A stretch of 64,000 bases of DNA from Palaemon carinicauda (Eukaryota; Arthropoda; Malacostraca; Decapoda; Palaemonidae): the NCBI RefSeq assembly GCF_036898095.1, contig NC_090731.1, positions 142,649,383 to 142,713,382 on the forward strand, read 5' to 3'. Below are positions 39,961 to 49,945 of this stretch, one piece after another; the stretch's first letter is position 1, and every line of letters begins with the position of its first letter. The notes under the pieces are model-generated. The model saw only the letters and a program-made list of their open reading frames with translations. It was not told the origin of the DNA and made no database searches. Made by a program: the position numbers and the translations under genes.

Positions 39961-42900
39961 TTAAATATTTTTCAGAAGACCTGCTTCTGAAATAAATCTA
40001 AAAATGCCACTTGCATGGTAGGACACATCATTTCCAAGAATCTTGGCAAGGATGAACCTGCCACCCTCACCTCGAGCCTCAAACAAATATCTATTCCGCA
40101 AGTTGTTATAATTGGGGCATTCGGTCAACAAATGCCTTACTGTTAGAGGTACTACACAGTCGTCACAATATGGTTGGTGTTGGCCCTTCAGCAAAAACTC
40201 GTGTGTAAACCGAGTGTGACCAATACGGAGACGACAAAGAGACGTCTCCCATTTTCGGGGCATCATATTATACCTCCAAGGAGATATGTCATTTGTTATC
40301 TCTCGCATTTTATTGCCATCTTGACTATCCCATTGCTGTTGCCATTTATTGCAAACCAATTTCTTGATGTCATTTAAGAAATCATCACAGGGAATGGGAT
40401 ACCTTCTTGGCAGCAACTCTGATGCAGCCTCCTTAGCCAGTGAATCTGCCTTCTCATTCCCAGACACACCTACATGTGCTGGAACCCAACAAAATTGAAC
40501 TGTTATACCTCTCCGTCCAATTATGAAAAGCCATTCTAAAATCTTTAAAACTAAAGGGTTATTAGAATTAAAAACTTCCATAGCTTGAAGGACACTCCTT
40601 GCATCACTAAAAATTGTAAAATTACCCTCCTTCTCCAACGCTATTTTCTCAATAGCGGTTAATATGCCATACAGTTCGGCAGTAAATATGGAAGCGGTCA
40701 GAGGAAGTGCACCTCTACAATTAAAACCATTACTATGTACTCCAAATCCAACGCCAGCATCAGATTTGGAGCCATCAGTATAGATAAAAGTTGATCCTCT
40801 ATGTTCTCTAACATGTTCATTAAAAAGAGACCTGGCTTCTAGGTCTGACATATTCTTCTTATCTCCAATAAAATATTTACAAAAAGATATCTCTGGTAAC
40901 TTCCATGGAGGCGTTGGTGATACCTTGAATGGAAGTACCTTATTTCTAATTAAATCCAGACTATTTAATAATCGTTTCACCCGAAAGCCATAAGGTTGAG
41001 GAGATTTTGGGTGCAACTCAAAGTATGATGCGTGTCTTACAAGGCTTGCAGTCTGAAAGGCGAGAGAGTTAGGGAGTCTTTGCAATCTAAACCAATACCG
41101 AAGAATGGAAGACATTCGGTATAGGTCTAGAGGTAACTCTCCAGCATCAACAAGGAGACTTGGGATAGGCGAGGTTTTAAAAGCTCCAGTAGACAATCTA
41201 ATACCTGCATGATGTATCGAGTCTAATATTTTTAACCGGCTTGGGGTGGCTGAAGAATATACCTCACAACCATAACTAATTTTGGAAAAAATCAAGGCCT
41301 TGTATAATTTTAAAATAGTATTGCGGTCTGCCCCCCACGATGTATGGGACAATACTTTTAAGATATTCAGAGCTTCAACACATTTAGCTTTTAATGCTTT
41401 TAAGTGAGAAACCCATGTCAGCCTACAATCAAATATCAAACCTAAAAATTTAGCTTCTCTTGCACATGGTATCCGTTGACCTTTAATGTATATATCCGGG
41501 TCTGGATGTACTCCCCGGATACGACAAAAATGGACAACGGTAGTTTTACTTGTCGAGAACTTAAATCCATTCATGTCAGCCCACTGGATAATTTTATCAA
41601 TAGAGTGTTGGATTTTTCTCTCAACCATTGCCATTCTAGTGCCAGCAAATGATATTGAGAGATCATCCACAAATAATGTTGAGAGAACATCCTGGGGAAT
41701 GGCTTTGGATATCCCATTAATTGCTAGTGCAAAAAGGGTTACACTCAGCACACTACCCTGAGGAACTCCTTCTTCCTGGCACTTACTCTCAGATAGTGTT
41801 TCCCCAACTCTCACTTGAAAAACTCTACGTGAAAGAAATGCCTGAATAAATAGTGGCAGCTCTCCTCTCAATCCCAATTCATGAATGGTTTTAAGTATAC
41901 CATATCTCCATGTGGTATCATATGCCTTTTCAAGGTCAAAAAATACTGTAACATGGTGCTGTTTGGAAGCAAAGGCTTCACAAATAGAAGACTCTAGTCG
42001 TATCAACACATCAGTCGTTGAGTGCATTTTTCGGAATCCACATTGAATCGGTGATAAAATACCTTTCTTTTCAAGGTACCATATCAGCCTTGCATTGACC
42101 ATCTTCTCCATGATTTTACATAAACAAGATGTCAATGCAATAGGACGATAGTTTGCTGCTAAAAACTTGTCTTTACCGGGTTTTAAAAAGGCTAAAATAA
42201 TGGCTAGTTCCCAAACACTTGGGTAACTATGATCATGCCATATTCTATTAATAATACTTAAAATAAATAGCTTTGTATTAAAATGTACATGTTTAATCAT
42301 TGCATATGGAATTCCATCGGGTCCAGGGGCTGTATCGTTGCAATGAGCAAGTGCGGAATCAAATTCTCTTTCAGTGAAAGGAGAATTATACGACTCTTCC
42401 CTTCTTGTTGCAAAATTTAAAATTTTCTTTTCTTCAGCGCTCCTATACTGGTGACCAGGGGCTCCTTCACACTTGCTGGATACATTTGAAAAATGATTAG
42501 CCAGGGCATTGCTAACTTCCTTTGCTTCAGTTACATACTGGCCATTCACCCTCAACACTGGTGGTGGGTTGGGGGTGAATTTGCCAGCTATCTTTTTTAC
42601 TTTCCTCCACACAGAAGATGGTGGTGTTCTACTGTTAATGGAGGAAACAAAAGACATCCATGACTGGCGCCTTGCTTCTTTCATGGCACGACGGAACTGT
42701 GCTCTACATTTCTTGTACATAATTAAATTCTCATCAGTTCTGCGTCTACGCAATCGTGTTAAAGATCTTCTTGTGGCTCTGTGCAGGGCAGTTAGTTCTG
42801 AAGACCACCACGGGACTGGTCGTCGTTTGAATAACCCTGTTGTTTTTGGAATTGAATTGACTCCTGCTGTATGGAGAGTTCCATTCAGTAAGTCTATGGC

Positions 42901-43650
42901 ATCATCGATATTTTCAACTTGTCCTGCATCCCCCTCAATTTCGCTTAGCTCACGAAATTTACCCCAGTCCGCCTTGTCAAGATTCCATCGTGGCGATCCC
43001 TGTAAAGGTGGACCATTGTTGGTGTTTATAATGATTGGTGCGTGATCACTAGTATGCCAATCATCTAATGTTCTCCAATCGAAGTCTATTAGGCAATTAG
43101 AGCTTACGATTGCTAGGTCAATACATGACAAGGTACCTGTCTGGACATGAAAGTGTGTGGGCTCTCCTGTATTAAGGAGTCCCACATCTTCATTTTCCAC
43201 AATTGATGATATGATATTTCCCCTCGTGTTTGCTAAAACATCACCCCACAAAGGATGTCTACCATTCAAATCTCCAAGTAAAAGAAAAGGTTGAGGGAGT
43301 TGTTGAATCACCTCCACTAAGTTGTCATACAAAATGTTATCATTTGGAGGCAAGTACAGAGAACAAATTGTATATTTTCGCCCTATGTCGATCTGTACAA
43401 CCACTGCCTGCAGAGGTGTACGAATAGACAGAGAAACTTGGGGAACATCTCGACGAACGTATATGAGACTTCCGCCATGGCTCCCCACTTGGTGATCATA
43501 TGGTGTCCTATAACTAATGTATTCGCGAGGACATGGGGTATTATGATCAAGTTTGCTCTCCTGTAGACAAATAATTATGGGGGAATGCTCATGAATAAGG
43601 AGCTTAAGTTCTTCATATTTGGCCCTTAAACCCTGACAATTCCATTGCAA
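39961..43650 (-). CDS. LINE B ORF2: endonuclease, reverse transcriptase, RNase H
   Basis: About 1229 residues. The APE-like endonuclease (1-210) has N4, E31, GDLN (D127), D178 and SDH (D202/H203). The RT has APGPDGIPYAMI (about 441), FFDLEKAYDTTW (D572), EEGVPQGSVLS (about 627) and the catalytic FVDD (D662, D663). The RNase H (about 955-1075) has YTDGSKS (D959), AEL (E992), SDAR (D1016) and NEKAD (D1069), all four acidic residues kept. A C-terminal CX2CX7HX4C motif (C1162, C1165, H1173, C1178) follows. It nicks target DNA and copies the element RNA. The frame is uninterrupted. The 5' end has no AUG near QWNCQG: the first codon taken here is TTG, in frame with ORF1 after a single TAA. Confidence 0.92.
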   Translation of the reverse strand: MQWNCQGLRAKYEELKLLIHEHSPIIICLQESKLDHNTPCPREYISYRTPYDHQVGSHGGSLIYVRRDVPQVSLSIRTPLQAVVVQIDIGRKYTICSLYLPPNDNILYDNLVEVIQQLPQPFLLLGDLNGRHPLWGDVLANTRGNIISSIVENEDVGLLNTGEPTHFHVQTGTLSCIDLAIVSSNCLIDFDWRTLDDWHTSDHAPIIINTNNGPPLQGSPRWNLDKADWGKFRELSEIEGDAGQVENIDDAIDLLNGTLHTAGVNSIPKTTGLFKRRPVPWWSSELTALHRATRRSLTRLRRRRTDENLIMYKKCRAQFRRAMKEARRQSWMSFVSSINSRTPPSSVWRKVKKIAGKFTPNPPPVLRVNGQYVTEAKEVSNALANHFSNVSSKCEGAPGHQYRSAEEKKILNFATRREESYNSPFTEREFDSALAHCNDTAPGPDGIPYAMIKHVHFNTKLFILSIINRIWHDHSYPSVWELAIILAFLKPGKDKFLAANYRPIALTSCLCKIMEKMVNARLIWYLEKKGILSPIQCGFRKMHSTTDVLIRLESSICEAFASKQHHVTVFFDLEKAYDTTWRYGILKTIHELGLRGELPLFIQAFLSRRVFQVRVGETLSESKCQEEGVPQGSVLSVTLFALAINGISKAIPQDVLSTLFVDDLSISFAGTRMAMVERKIQHSIDKIIQWADMNGFKFSTSKTTVVHFCRIRGVHPDPDIYIKGQRIPCAREAKFLGLIFDCRLTWVSHLKALKAKCVEALNILKVLSHTSWGADRNTILKLYKALIFSKISYGCEVYSSATPSRLKILDSIHHAGIRLSTGAFKTSPIPSLLVDAGELPLDLYRMSSILRYWFRLQRLPNSLAFQTASLVRHASYFELHPKSPQPYGFRVKRLLNSLDLIRNKVLPFKVSPTPPWKLPEISFCKYFIGDKKNMSDLEARSLFNEHVREHRGSTFIYTDGSKSDAGVGFGVHSNGFNCRGALPLTASIFTAELYGILTAIEKIALEKEGNFTIFSDARSVLQAMEVFNSNNPLVLKILEWLFIIGRRGITVQFCWVPAHVGVSGNEKADSLAKEAASELLPRRYPIPCDDFLNDIKKLVCNKWQQQWDSQDGNKMREITNDISPWRYNMMPRKWETSLCRLRIGHTRFTHEFLLKGQHQPYCDDCVVPLTVRHLLTECPNYNNLRNRYLFEARGEGGRFILAKILGNDVSYHASGIFRFISEAGLLKNI

Positions 43651-43671
43651 AATGGAGGAAAAAACTATGGT

Positions 43672-45486
43672 TTATAATTTGGTAGACCCCTTGGATGGAG
43701 TCTTCCCATTAGCAGTTTTTGATCTCACACTATTTTTAGGTGGTTTTATTAAAGAAGGTCTTGATAGATTGGGTTTAGAATTTATGATTTTCTTTTTGTC
43801 TTTTTGATCCGATTGTTGAGGAGGTTGGTGGACCTCCACTTGAATTTCCGATTTATTTAAATTGACTTCCAGATCAGAAATATCAACAGACAAATCATCA
43901 TATTTACTTGACGTCGTAATTTTGATATTTCTTATGGAAGGGGGTGAGAGAGATGGAGGTCTCTCTCTTTTCCGATTAGTAGGTTTTGAGCTACCAGGTT
44001 TTTGCACCTTCCCCAATACAGGTGCACCTGGTAACTTAGTGTCAGGTGGCATCTCCATCAAATCAGGCAAGGACATGGCCTGGGAGAGGTTAGTACTAAT
44101 GTTAGTAATGGGGGACGAAGGCTGTACAGAAATGGGCAATGACCCATTTTTAATACGCTGTGGCAAAGCCTCAGAAGGCAATACGATTACTTTGTCATGC
44201 AGTACTTTATCATCAGAGGTTGTATTTCTTTTCTTAGAATTACTGGCAGTGCTAGGTGGGGTTGCTGTCTCCTGTGGTAAATTTACCTTTGATTTTAAGG
44301 CCTTTGCATAGCTGGTTGATTTATTCAACATTCTTTTTGCATGTCCCACACTTATGTGTTCTAAACTTGATTTGTTTAGGGCAGCTTCCTCCAACTTATA
44401 CAGTTCGCATATCCTATCAGTTGATTTATGATTCAAATTGCAATTTGAACACCTGGCCTCAAGTGTACATTCTCCATGATAAGTTTTGGAGCAAATACCA
44501 CACATTTTTCCATTTTTGCAAACTTTGGATGGGTGTCCAAATTTAAAACAATTAAAACATTGCAGGGGCTTTTGTTTGAAAGGTCGAACTTTAATCCTTT
44601 CATTTTCAATAAAAATATGGAAAGGTACATCAGCATCCTGGAAAGTAAGTATAATCATTGAAGTTCCAGGAACCTTATGCACTTTCCATACATTTAATGG
44701 ACACATAGAAAGTATCTCCTCCTCTGTAAATTCGTATAGGTCCTTATTAAAGACCACTCCCCTTCCATAACTAAAATTTAGATGAGGTTTCATTTCCAAT
44801 GTAATTTCATCACTGCCTGTCTGTAAGTTAGACAGTATTGCAGACTGAGTCGAAGATTTGGCATGGATGAGATAACTGTTCTTCCCAAAACGAGATATAT
44901 CTCCAGGTGCTATGGTTCCTACTTTTTTTTGGATAAACTTACATATCTTAAAATAATTCCCTATTATCCCTTTAGGTTCAGCTAAGAGCCACATAGGTGG
45001 TTTGGGTTTTCTCTGTGAAGGCATGGGTACATTTCTATCTTTTTCAAACCAATCAGCAGGTTTGTACACATCCAATTCCTTTGGGACCTTATCACAAAGA
45101 GCTCCCATGATGTTCAATTCGTTAATTTTGATACTACTAATATTACTTATGGCATTAAACGCTTCATCATGACTTTCAAAAGATATCCAAGAGTCCCATT
45201 TTTCATCTCCAAGTCGCATCCGTATTTCCTTTATCAATCCATAGCACTCAAATGCTCTATATATATCATCATAATTTGTCTCTAATGGGATTTGGGAAAC
45301 ATGAAGGAATCGTAGTTTCCCTGTGTTACCCAAATTGCTAGATTTTTTAACATCAGTAGAGTGGTCCTTTTTAGTTCGAAGGTCGTCAACAGAGTTTTCC
45401 TTAATTTCAGTAGCAGAAGTCGTCAACAGTGCCGGGGGGGAGTCAGCAAATCCAGGGGATGGGGAGTCAGTATTTGAAGGGTCCAT
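43672..45486 (-). CDS. LINE B ORF1: RRM-like and zinc-knuckle nucleic-acid-binding protein
   Basis: 604 residues from an ATG. The N-terminal 50 residues are Ser/Thr-rich. Residues about 57-105 (LRFLHVSQIPLETNYDDIYR, then WDSWISFESHDEAFNAI) read as an RRM-like fold. Three zinc knuckles occupy C310-C360 (CFNCFKFGHPSKVC, CGICSKTYHGEC, CSNCNLNHKSTDRIC). A basic, Pro/Ser-rich tail follows. Such Gag-like proteins coat the element RNA and accompany reverse transcription. It ends in TAA 21 bases before the ORF2 block and in the same frame, so ORF2 would need readthrough or reinitiation. The ORF is intact. Confidence 0.9.
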   Translation of the reverse strand: MDPSNTDSPSPGFADSPPALLTTSATEIKENSVDDLRTKKDHSTDVKKSSNLGNTGKLRFLHVSQIPLETNYDDIYRAFECYGLIKEIRMRLGDEKWDSWISFESHDEAFNAISNISSIKINELNIMGALCDKVPKELDVYKPADWFEKDRNVPMPSQRKPKPPMWLLAEPKGIIGNYFKICKFIQKKVGTIAPGDISRFGKNSYLIHAKSSTQSAILSNLQTGSDEITLEMKPHLNFSYGRGVVFNKDLYEFTEEEILSMCPLNVWKVHKVPGTSMIILTFQDADVPFHIFIENERIKVRPFKQKPLQCFNCFKFGHPSKVCKNGKMCGICSKTYHGECTLEARCSNCNLNHKSTDRICELYKLEEAALNKSSLEHISVGHAKRMLNKSTSYAKALKSKVNLPQETATPPSTASNSKKRNTTSDDKVLHDKVIVLPSEALPQRIKNGSLPISVQPSSPITNISTNLSQAMSLPDLMEMPPDTKLPGAPVLGKVQKPGSSKPTNRKRERPPSLSPPSIRNIKITTSSKYDDLSVDISDLEVNLNKSEIQVEVHQPPQQSDQKDKKKIINSKPNLSRPSLIKPPKNSVRSKTANGKTPSKGSTKL

Positions 45487-46322
45487 ATTTAAGGGAGGGA
45501 TTTTCAGGTTTTTTGTTGTTTTGTTGGGGTACCTGCTTGAGAATTATAAGAAAGTATCATACGTTGGAAAGGAAATTTGCATTCGCCACTATCGGCACAA
45601 TGAGAGTATATTTCCCCGATGGTCCACTCCATACCCTACCCGAAGGATAGCATCAAAACAGATATAGAGGCACAGGTGTAAGCTAAACCCGCCTGTTAGG
45701 ACTGAGACCAAAGTAATATGGAATCATCCTCCCCATATCTGTAATGATGGGCTTCCGGCCAAAAGCCAAGAGTCCCACCTCAAGGATTGGATCCCCCTGG
45801 ATTCCGATGACCCAAACCTTGAGAGTAGTTCCGCCAAAAAGGTCCAAACCAACTTTGGGATGGCTGAGATCATCCAATACTCTCATATATAGCTTTGAAT
45901 GCGAATACCTCCCAACCGTGATCCCTTCTCCCATTCATCTAAGCAGGCAGTAATAACGAATGTGGAAATATCCACGCCATTTAAATAAAATAGAAAAAAA
46001 ATAGATAAAAAAATAAATGAACAAATAAAATAAATAAATATATATATATGCATACATCTACATATATATATATAACTAAGAAAAATAATAATCATAGAGA
46101 TAGGACAGCAAGATGAAAGAAAGGAAATTTGATAAAATTAGGAGAAGGTCGAAGTAATATTAAGCAGAAGAAAAAGATGAAAGAGAGAAATTTAGATTCG
46201 AACTGGGGGAGCAATTTCCCGAAGTTCGAGAGCCCTCTTGCCCGTCACCAAGATTCAGCACGGGAATGAAATGCCGTGCTGAAGCTCAATGACTTCATCA
46301 AGGCATTCTCTCATTAAGAGGG
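45487..46322 (-). promoter_or_regulatory. LINE B 5' UTR with conserved structured RNA and 5'-terminal pseudoknot motif
   Basis: The leader contains several inverted repeats at positions equivalent to those in LINE C: an ACAGATAT/ATATCTGT stem (45651-45670 with 45731-45750), GGCTT/AAGCC (45750-45754, 45763-45767), CTCAAGG/CCTTGAG (45779-45785, 45817-45823) and CCAAA/TTTGG (45844-45848, 45854-45858). The extreme 5' end pairs AAGAGG (46316-46321) with CCTCTT (46234-46239) and CTCTCA (46308-46313) with CGAGAG (46227-46232), around a CAGCACGG/CCGTGCTG hairpin (46256-46281). The TA-rich stretch at about 46035-46075 is a microsatellite. An internal promoter is expected for such LINEs but I cannot point to its exact elements. 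Confidence 0.6.
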
Positions 46323-46690
46323 TCTAGCTGACGAGGATTACCATGTGCATCCTGAAGTCTATTTTCTAATGTTGGATCAAGGTAAAGTGAACAAATAGTG
46401 ATCCATTTGTCGGTAAAGATTTGAATTGCACAAGCCTGCAACACAGAATTCAGGTGAACAACTCTGTGATTAAGAGACTTGCGAATTATTATGCCTGTGC
46501 CTACCTGAGCACGAACACCTATTAGGGGTGTAGACCTACAAAATGAAAAATTATAACCTAAACTGGGGGTAATATCTCCCAATTTAGTCTCCTGTATACA
46601 GATAGCAAATATATTATGTTCTTTAAACAGAACCCGAACTTGCTTTCTATTTGAATTAAATCCACGGATGTTCCATTGCATGAGAGGCAT
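46323..46690 (-). pseudogene. LINE A ORF2, endonuclease N-terminus
   Basis: Starting at ATG 46690 it reads MPLMQWNIRGFNSNRKQVRV and then CIQETKLGD, VRAQVGTGIIIRKS and CSLYLDPTLEN, equivalent to LINE C residues 1-120. Similarity stops at the LINE B insertion (target copy 46323-46334) and resumes at 39803. This piece is still open, but the whole ORF is broken. Confidence 0.85.
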
Positions 46691-46775
46691 TATTTGAATT
46701 TCTTAAACGATTTTTTCTGTGCTAATCTGGGAATCTTAGACCTAGAGATGGCTTGCCAGCCATACTTTCAATACT

Positions 46776-48579
46776 TTATGATCTAGATAGTGCAAACGAT
46801 TTTTTTGATGCTGGGTCTTCAGTTGCCTTTTCAGTTTTATTTTTAGTTCTTCTTTCCTGATCCTGAGAATGTGAAGGTGAAGGGGGAGGAAGGGGCCTCT
46901 TTTGTCTAACAGATTGTGCCTTCATTTCCTCACCGTCATTGGATCGATGAACTGTTAAGACAGGTAACGGTACAATTTGGTATGAAGAGTTTTCAATATC
47001 TGGCATTAAAAACTCATCAAGATCTTTAATCGATCTGGTCACAGATGTATGGGCTATGAGAGCCTCACTAGAAGAGGGTTTGTAAGCCCCACCGGAGGGG
47101 GCAGAAGCAGCCCCACCAGAGGGGGCGGAAGATATCCCACCAGAGGGGGCAGGAGGAGCCCCACCTGAAGGGGCAGGAGGAGCCCCACCAGAGGGGGGCA
47201 ATGGAGACCCACAAGGGGGGGGGAGGAGGAGCCCCACCAGAGGGTGCCAGGGGATCCCCAGCAAGGGGGGCCAGAGGAGCCGCAACAAGGGGTCCAGAGG
47301 AGCTACAACAAGGGGGGCCAGAGGAGCACAACAAGGGGGGCCAGAGGAGCCACAACAAGGGGGGCCAGAGGAGCTACAACAAGGGGGGTCAGAGAACCCA
47401 CAACAAGGGGGATCCGAGGAGCCTGATTAGAGAAGTCAACAGAACTATACACTGCATCTGTTTAAGATTTTTTCACTAATAGCTTCTTTGCATGTCCAAC
47501 ACTGATGTGTTCATTAATAGATTTCAGCAATGCCTCTTACTCTTTCTTCAATACAGGGCATTCTTCATCACGGGCCCAATGGTCACACTTGTAGTTCACA
47601 CACACTACAGGTGTTGAACGCTCCCCATGCTCAAGTTGGGAACACGATCCACAGATCTTATTCCTAGTACAAATACGGGAGGAGTGCCCAAAACCAAAAC
47701 AATTAAAACACTGAAGCACTCTGTCTATATGGATGAACTCTAACAATTTCACTGTCAAAAACAATGTCTGGAGGCAAATAAGAATTCACAAAATTTAAAA
47801 TAATCATTAATGAATGGGGCACTTTAAATACCTTCCAAATCACATCTGGACACATTTCCAAAATCTCGCTCTCATCCAGCTCATATTATATCTTTATTAA
47901 AGATAACCCCTTTTGCATAGCTGAAGTTGTAATGAGGATTTATTTGTTTTATTATTCCATTAGGATCAAGCCTAAGATTGAGAAGCATTACTGCTTGTCC
48001 GTCTGTTATGGTATTCACCAGAAAACTGTTACGTCCAAAACGAGATATCTCTAGTCTGTTTACATTACCAATTTTTTGGTTTACTAACCTCTTCACCTTG
48101 AAGAGGTTGCCTCTCTCACTTTGTGTGGTAATAATTAACCACTTTTTTAGATTCTTCAGGTTCATTATGGGGTCTATAGACACTTCTTCTGCCCTTGAAA
48201 GCTTAACATTCATATTAATTGAATTAAATTCATTGTATGCTCTATGAGCTTTTGCCATTTTGTCAAAGATAATCCAGTTTTCAAAGAATTTATTATCATT
48301 GCCAAGTCTATTCCTGATTTCTTTTATTAATCCAAATTTTGAAAACTCCTTGTGAATATCATAAAAACTCCAGTCCAAAGGCACTGGTTTAACTAACAGT
48401 ATTACTGTTTTTATAAGTTCCTCATATGGTTCCATAGTAACAATAGAGCTCTTAGAATTATTTATTGCCAAAATCGAAGAGGAAGTGGATTGGTCGTCAA
48501 CAGGTTTTAGTAGGGTCGCCATAATGACGAGAAGACTCATGTCATCTGGATATTCCCCCCACCCACCAAGGAGCCACAC
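46776..48579 (-). pseudogene. LINE A ORF1, broken, with an expanded Pro/Gly repeat
   Basis: The N-terminal part (48579-47881) has an RRM-like section (DWSFYDIHKEFSKFGLIKEI, then FENWIIFDKMAKAHRAYNEF). The middle (47764-47537) has knuckles CFNCFGFGHSSRIC and CGSCSQLEHGE. The C-terminal part (47288-46776) is PSGGAPPA-type repeat followed by a basic tail. Frames change between the parts, so the protein is not made as one. The start is judged from similarity to the other two ORF1 proteins. Confidence 0.8.
47080..47430. repeat. GC-rich 24-bp minisatellite within LINE A ORF1
   Basis: About fourteen copies of a 24-bp unit: the left part reads CCACCAGAGGGGGCAGGAGG, the right part AACAAGGGGGGCCAGAGGAG. 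At 8 codons per unit it keeps the frame (PSGGAPPA on the minus strand). It stands out strongly from the AT-rich surroundings. Confidence 0.95.
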
Positions 48580-48702
48580 TTAGAGGACGGGGTCATCCCT
48601 CAAATTAGGGCTGCCCTAGAGGCAATATCCAGATACACACCCCGCCATCAGCACTTGAGGCGTCATGACGGCCGTCAACGTCAGACCAAGCACAGGGAAA
48701 GG
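48580..48702 (-). other. LINE A 5' leader remnant
   Basis: Sequence upstream of the LINE A ORF1 region, ending where the tail of LINE D begins. It is not alignable by eye with the B/C leaders. A perfect 10-bp inverted repeat (TCTGGATATT 48545-48554, AATATCCAGA 48624-48633) and a TAGGG/CCCTA hairpin inside it suggest a structured leader of its own type. Confidence 0.5.
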
Positions 48703-48772
48703 TCGATTGATTGATTGATTTAAAGTTTTCAGGCATTCTGACATCTAAGATCATTGACGCCGATATCATTTA

Positions 48773-48923
<151 letters not shown>

Positions 48924-48970
48924 AAAGAATATTCAATTAAAACCATAAAAGTATAATGTCATTGTAAAAG

Positions 48971-49945
48971 TTAAATAGTTTTCAGAAGACCTGCTTCTGA
49001 AATAAATCTAAAAAAGCCACTTCCATAGTAGGACACATCATGTCCAAGAATCTTGGCAAGGATGAACCTGCCACAGTAACCTCGAGCCTCAAGTAAATAT
49101 AAATATCTATTCCTCAAGTTATAGTTGGGGCATTCTGTCAACAAATGCCTCACTGTTAGAGGTACCAAACAGTCGTCACAATATGGTTGGTGTTGGCCCT
49201 TCAGCAGAAACTCGTGTGTCAACCGAGTTTGACCAATACGGAGACGACAAAGAGACTTCTCCCATTTTCGGGGCATCATGTTATACCTGTACCTCCAAGG
49301 AGATATGACATTTGTTACTTCTCTCATTTTATTCCCATCTAGACTATCCCAGTGCTGTTGCCATTTATTGCAAAGCAATTTCTTGATTTTAGGTAGGAAG
49401 TTATTACAGGGAATGGGATACCTTCTGGGCACCAACTCTGATGCTGCATTCTTCGTCAATGAATCTGCCTTCTCATTCCCACACACACCTACATGTGCTG
49501 GAACCCAACAAAATTGAACCATTATACCTCTCCTTCCAATAATAAAAAGCCATTCTAAAATCTTTAAAACTTGAGGGTTACTAGAATTAAAAACTTCTAA
49601 AGCTTAAAGGGCACTCCTTGCATCACTAAAAATGGTAAAATTACCCTCCTTTTCCAACGCTATTTACTCAACAGCGGTTAGTATGCCATACAGTTCGGCA
49701 GTAAATATTGAAGCTGTTAGAGGAAGTGCATCTCTACAATTAAAATCATTACTATGTACTCCAAATCCAACGCCAGTATCAGATTTGGAGCCATCAGTAT
49801 ATATGAAAGTCAATCCCCTATGTTCTTCAACATGTTCCATAAACAGAGACCTGGATTCTAAGTCAGTCATATTCTTCTTAACTCCAATAAAATATTTACA
49901 AAAAGATATCTCTGGTAATTTCCATGGAGGCGTTGATGATACCTT
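48971..49945 (-). pseudogene. LINE D RNase H and C-terminal region
   Basis: WVPAHVGVCGNEKADSLTK, CRLRIGQTRLTHEF and the zinc motif CDDCLVPLTVRHLLTEC (48971-49522), then FIYTDGSKSDTGVGFGV and TAELYGIL (49664-49870). One frame break or stop separates the two parts. It closely follows LINE B residues about 925-1229. Confidence 0.85.

Larger units (their letters stand above)
39804..46322 (-). mobile_element. LINE B: near full-length I-type LINE with two long intact ORFs
   Basis: It is flanked by TCTAGCTGACGA at 39792-39803 and 46323-46334. The 3' tail (plus strand (ATTG)n at 39804-39820) and 5' end (…TTAAGAGG) are both present, so the copy is essentially complete at about 6.5 kb. It contains a 5' UTR of about 830 bp, ORF1 (604 aa), ORF2 (about 1229 aa) and a short 3' UTR. 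The order endonuclease, RT, RNase H with a zinc-knuckle ORF1 matches the I superfamily. It interrupts LINE A. Confidence 0.9.
33459..48702 (-). mobile_element. LINE A: old I-type LINE (RNase H-bearing), split by two later insertions
   Basis: Minus-strand pieces run in the right order: ORF1 (48579 to 46776), endonuclease start (46690 to 46323), [LINE B], endonuclease middle (39803 to 39641), [piggyBac-like element], then endonuclease end, RT, RNase H and 3' UTR (36831 to 33459). Removing the two insertions with one copy of each target duplication restores continuous similarity to LINE C on both sides (AHGNPRQL | ELNDLQ and NDITL | MNDGSP). The 3' end is a (TCAA)n-like tail at about 33459-33470, and the 3' UTR resembles that of LINE C. 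All frames carry stops, so this copy is dead. The 5' end abuts LINE D and its own boundary there is unclear. Confidence 0.85.

Noticed and set aside
41486..43045. Plus-strand ORFs inside LINE B
   Set aside because: Antisense shadows of the intact ORF2.
47201..47479. Gly/Arg-rich plus-strand ORFs
   Set aside because: Translation of the 24-bp minisatellite in the wrong strand.
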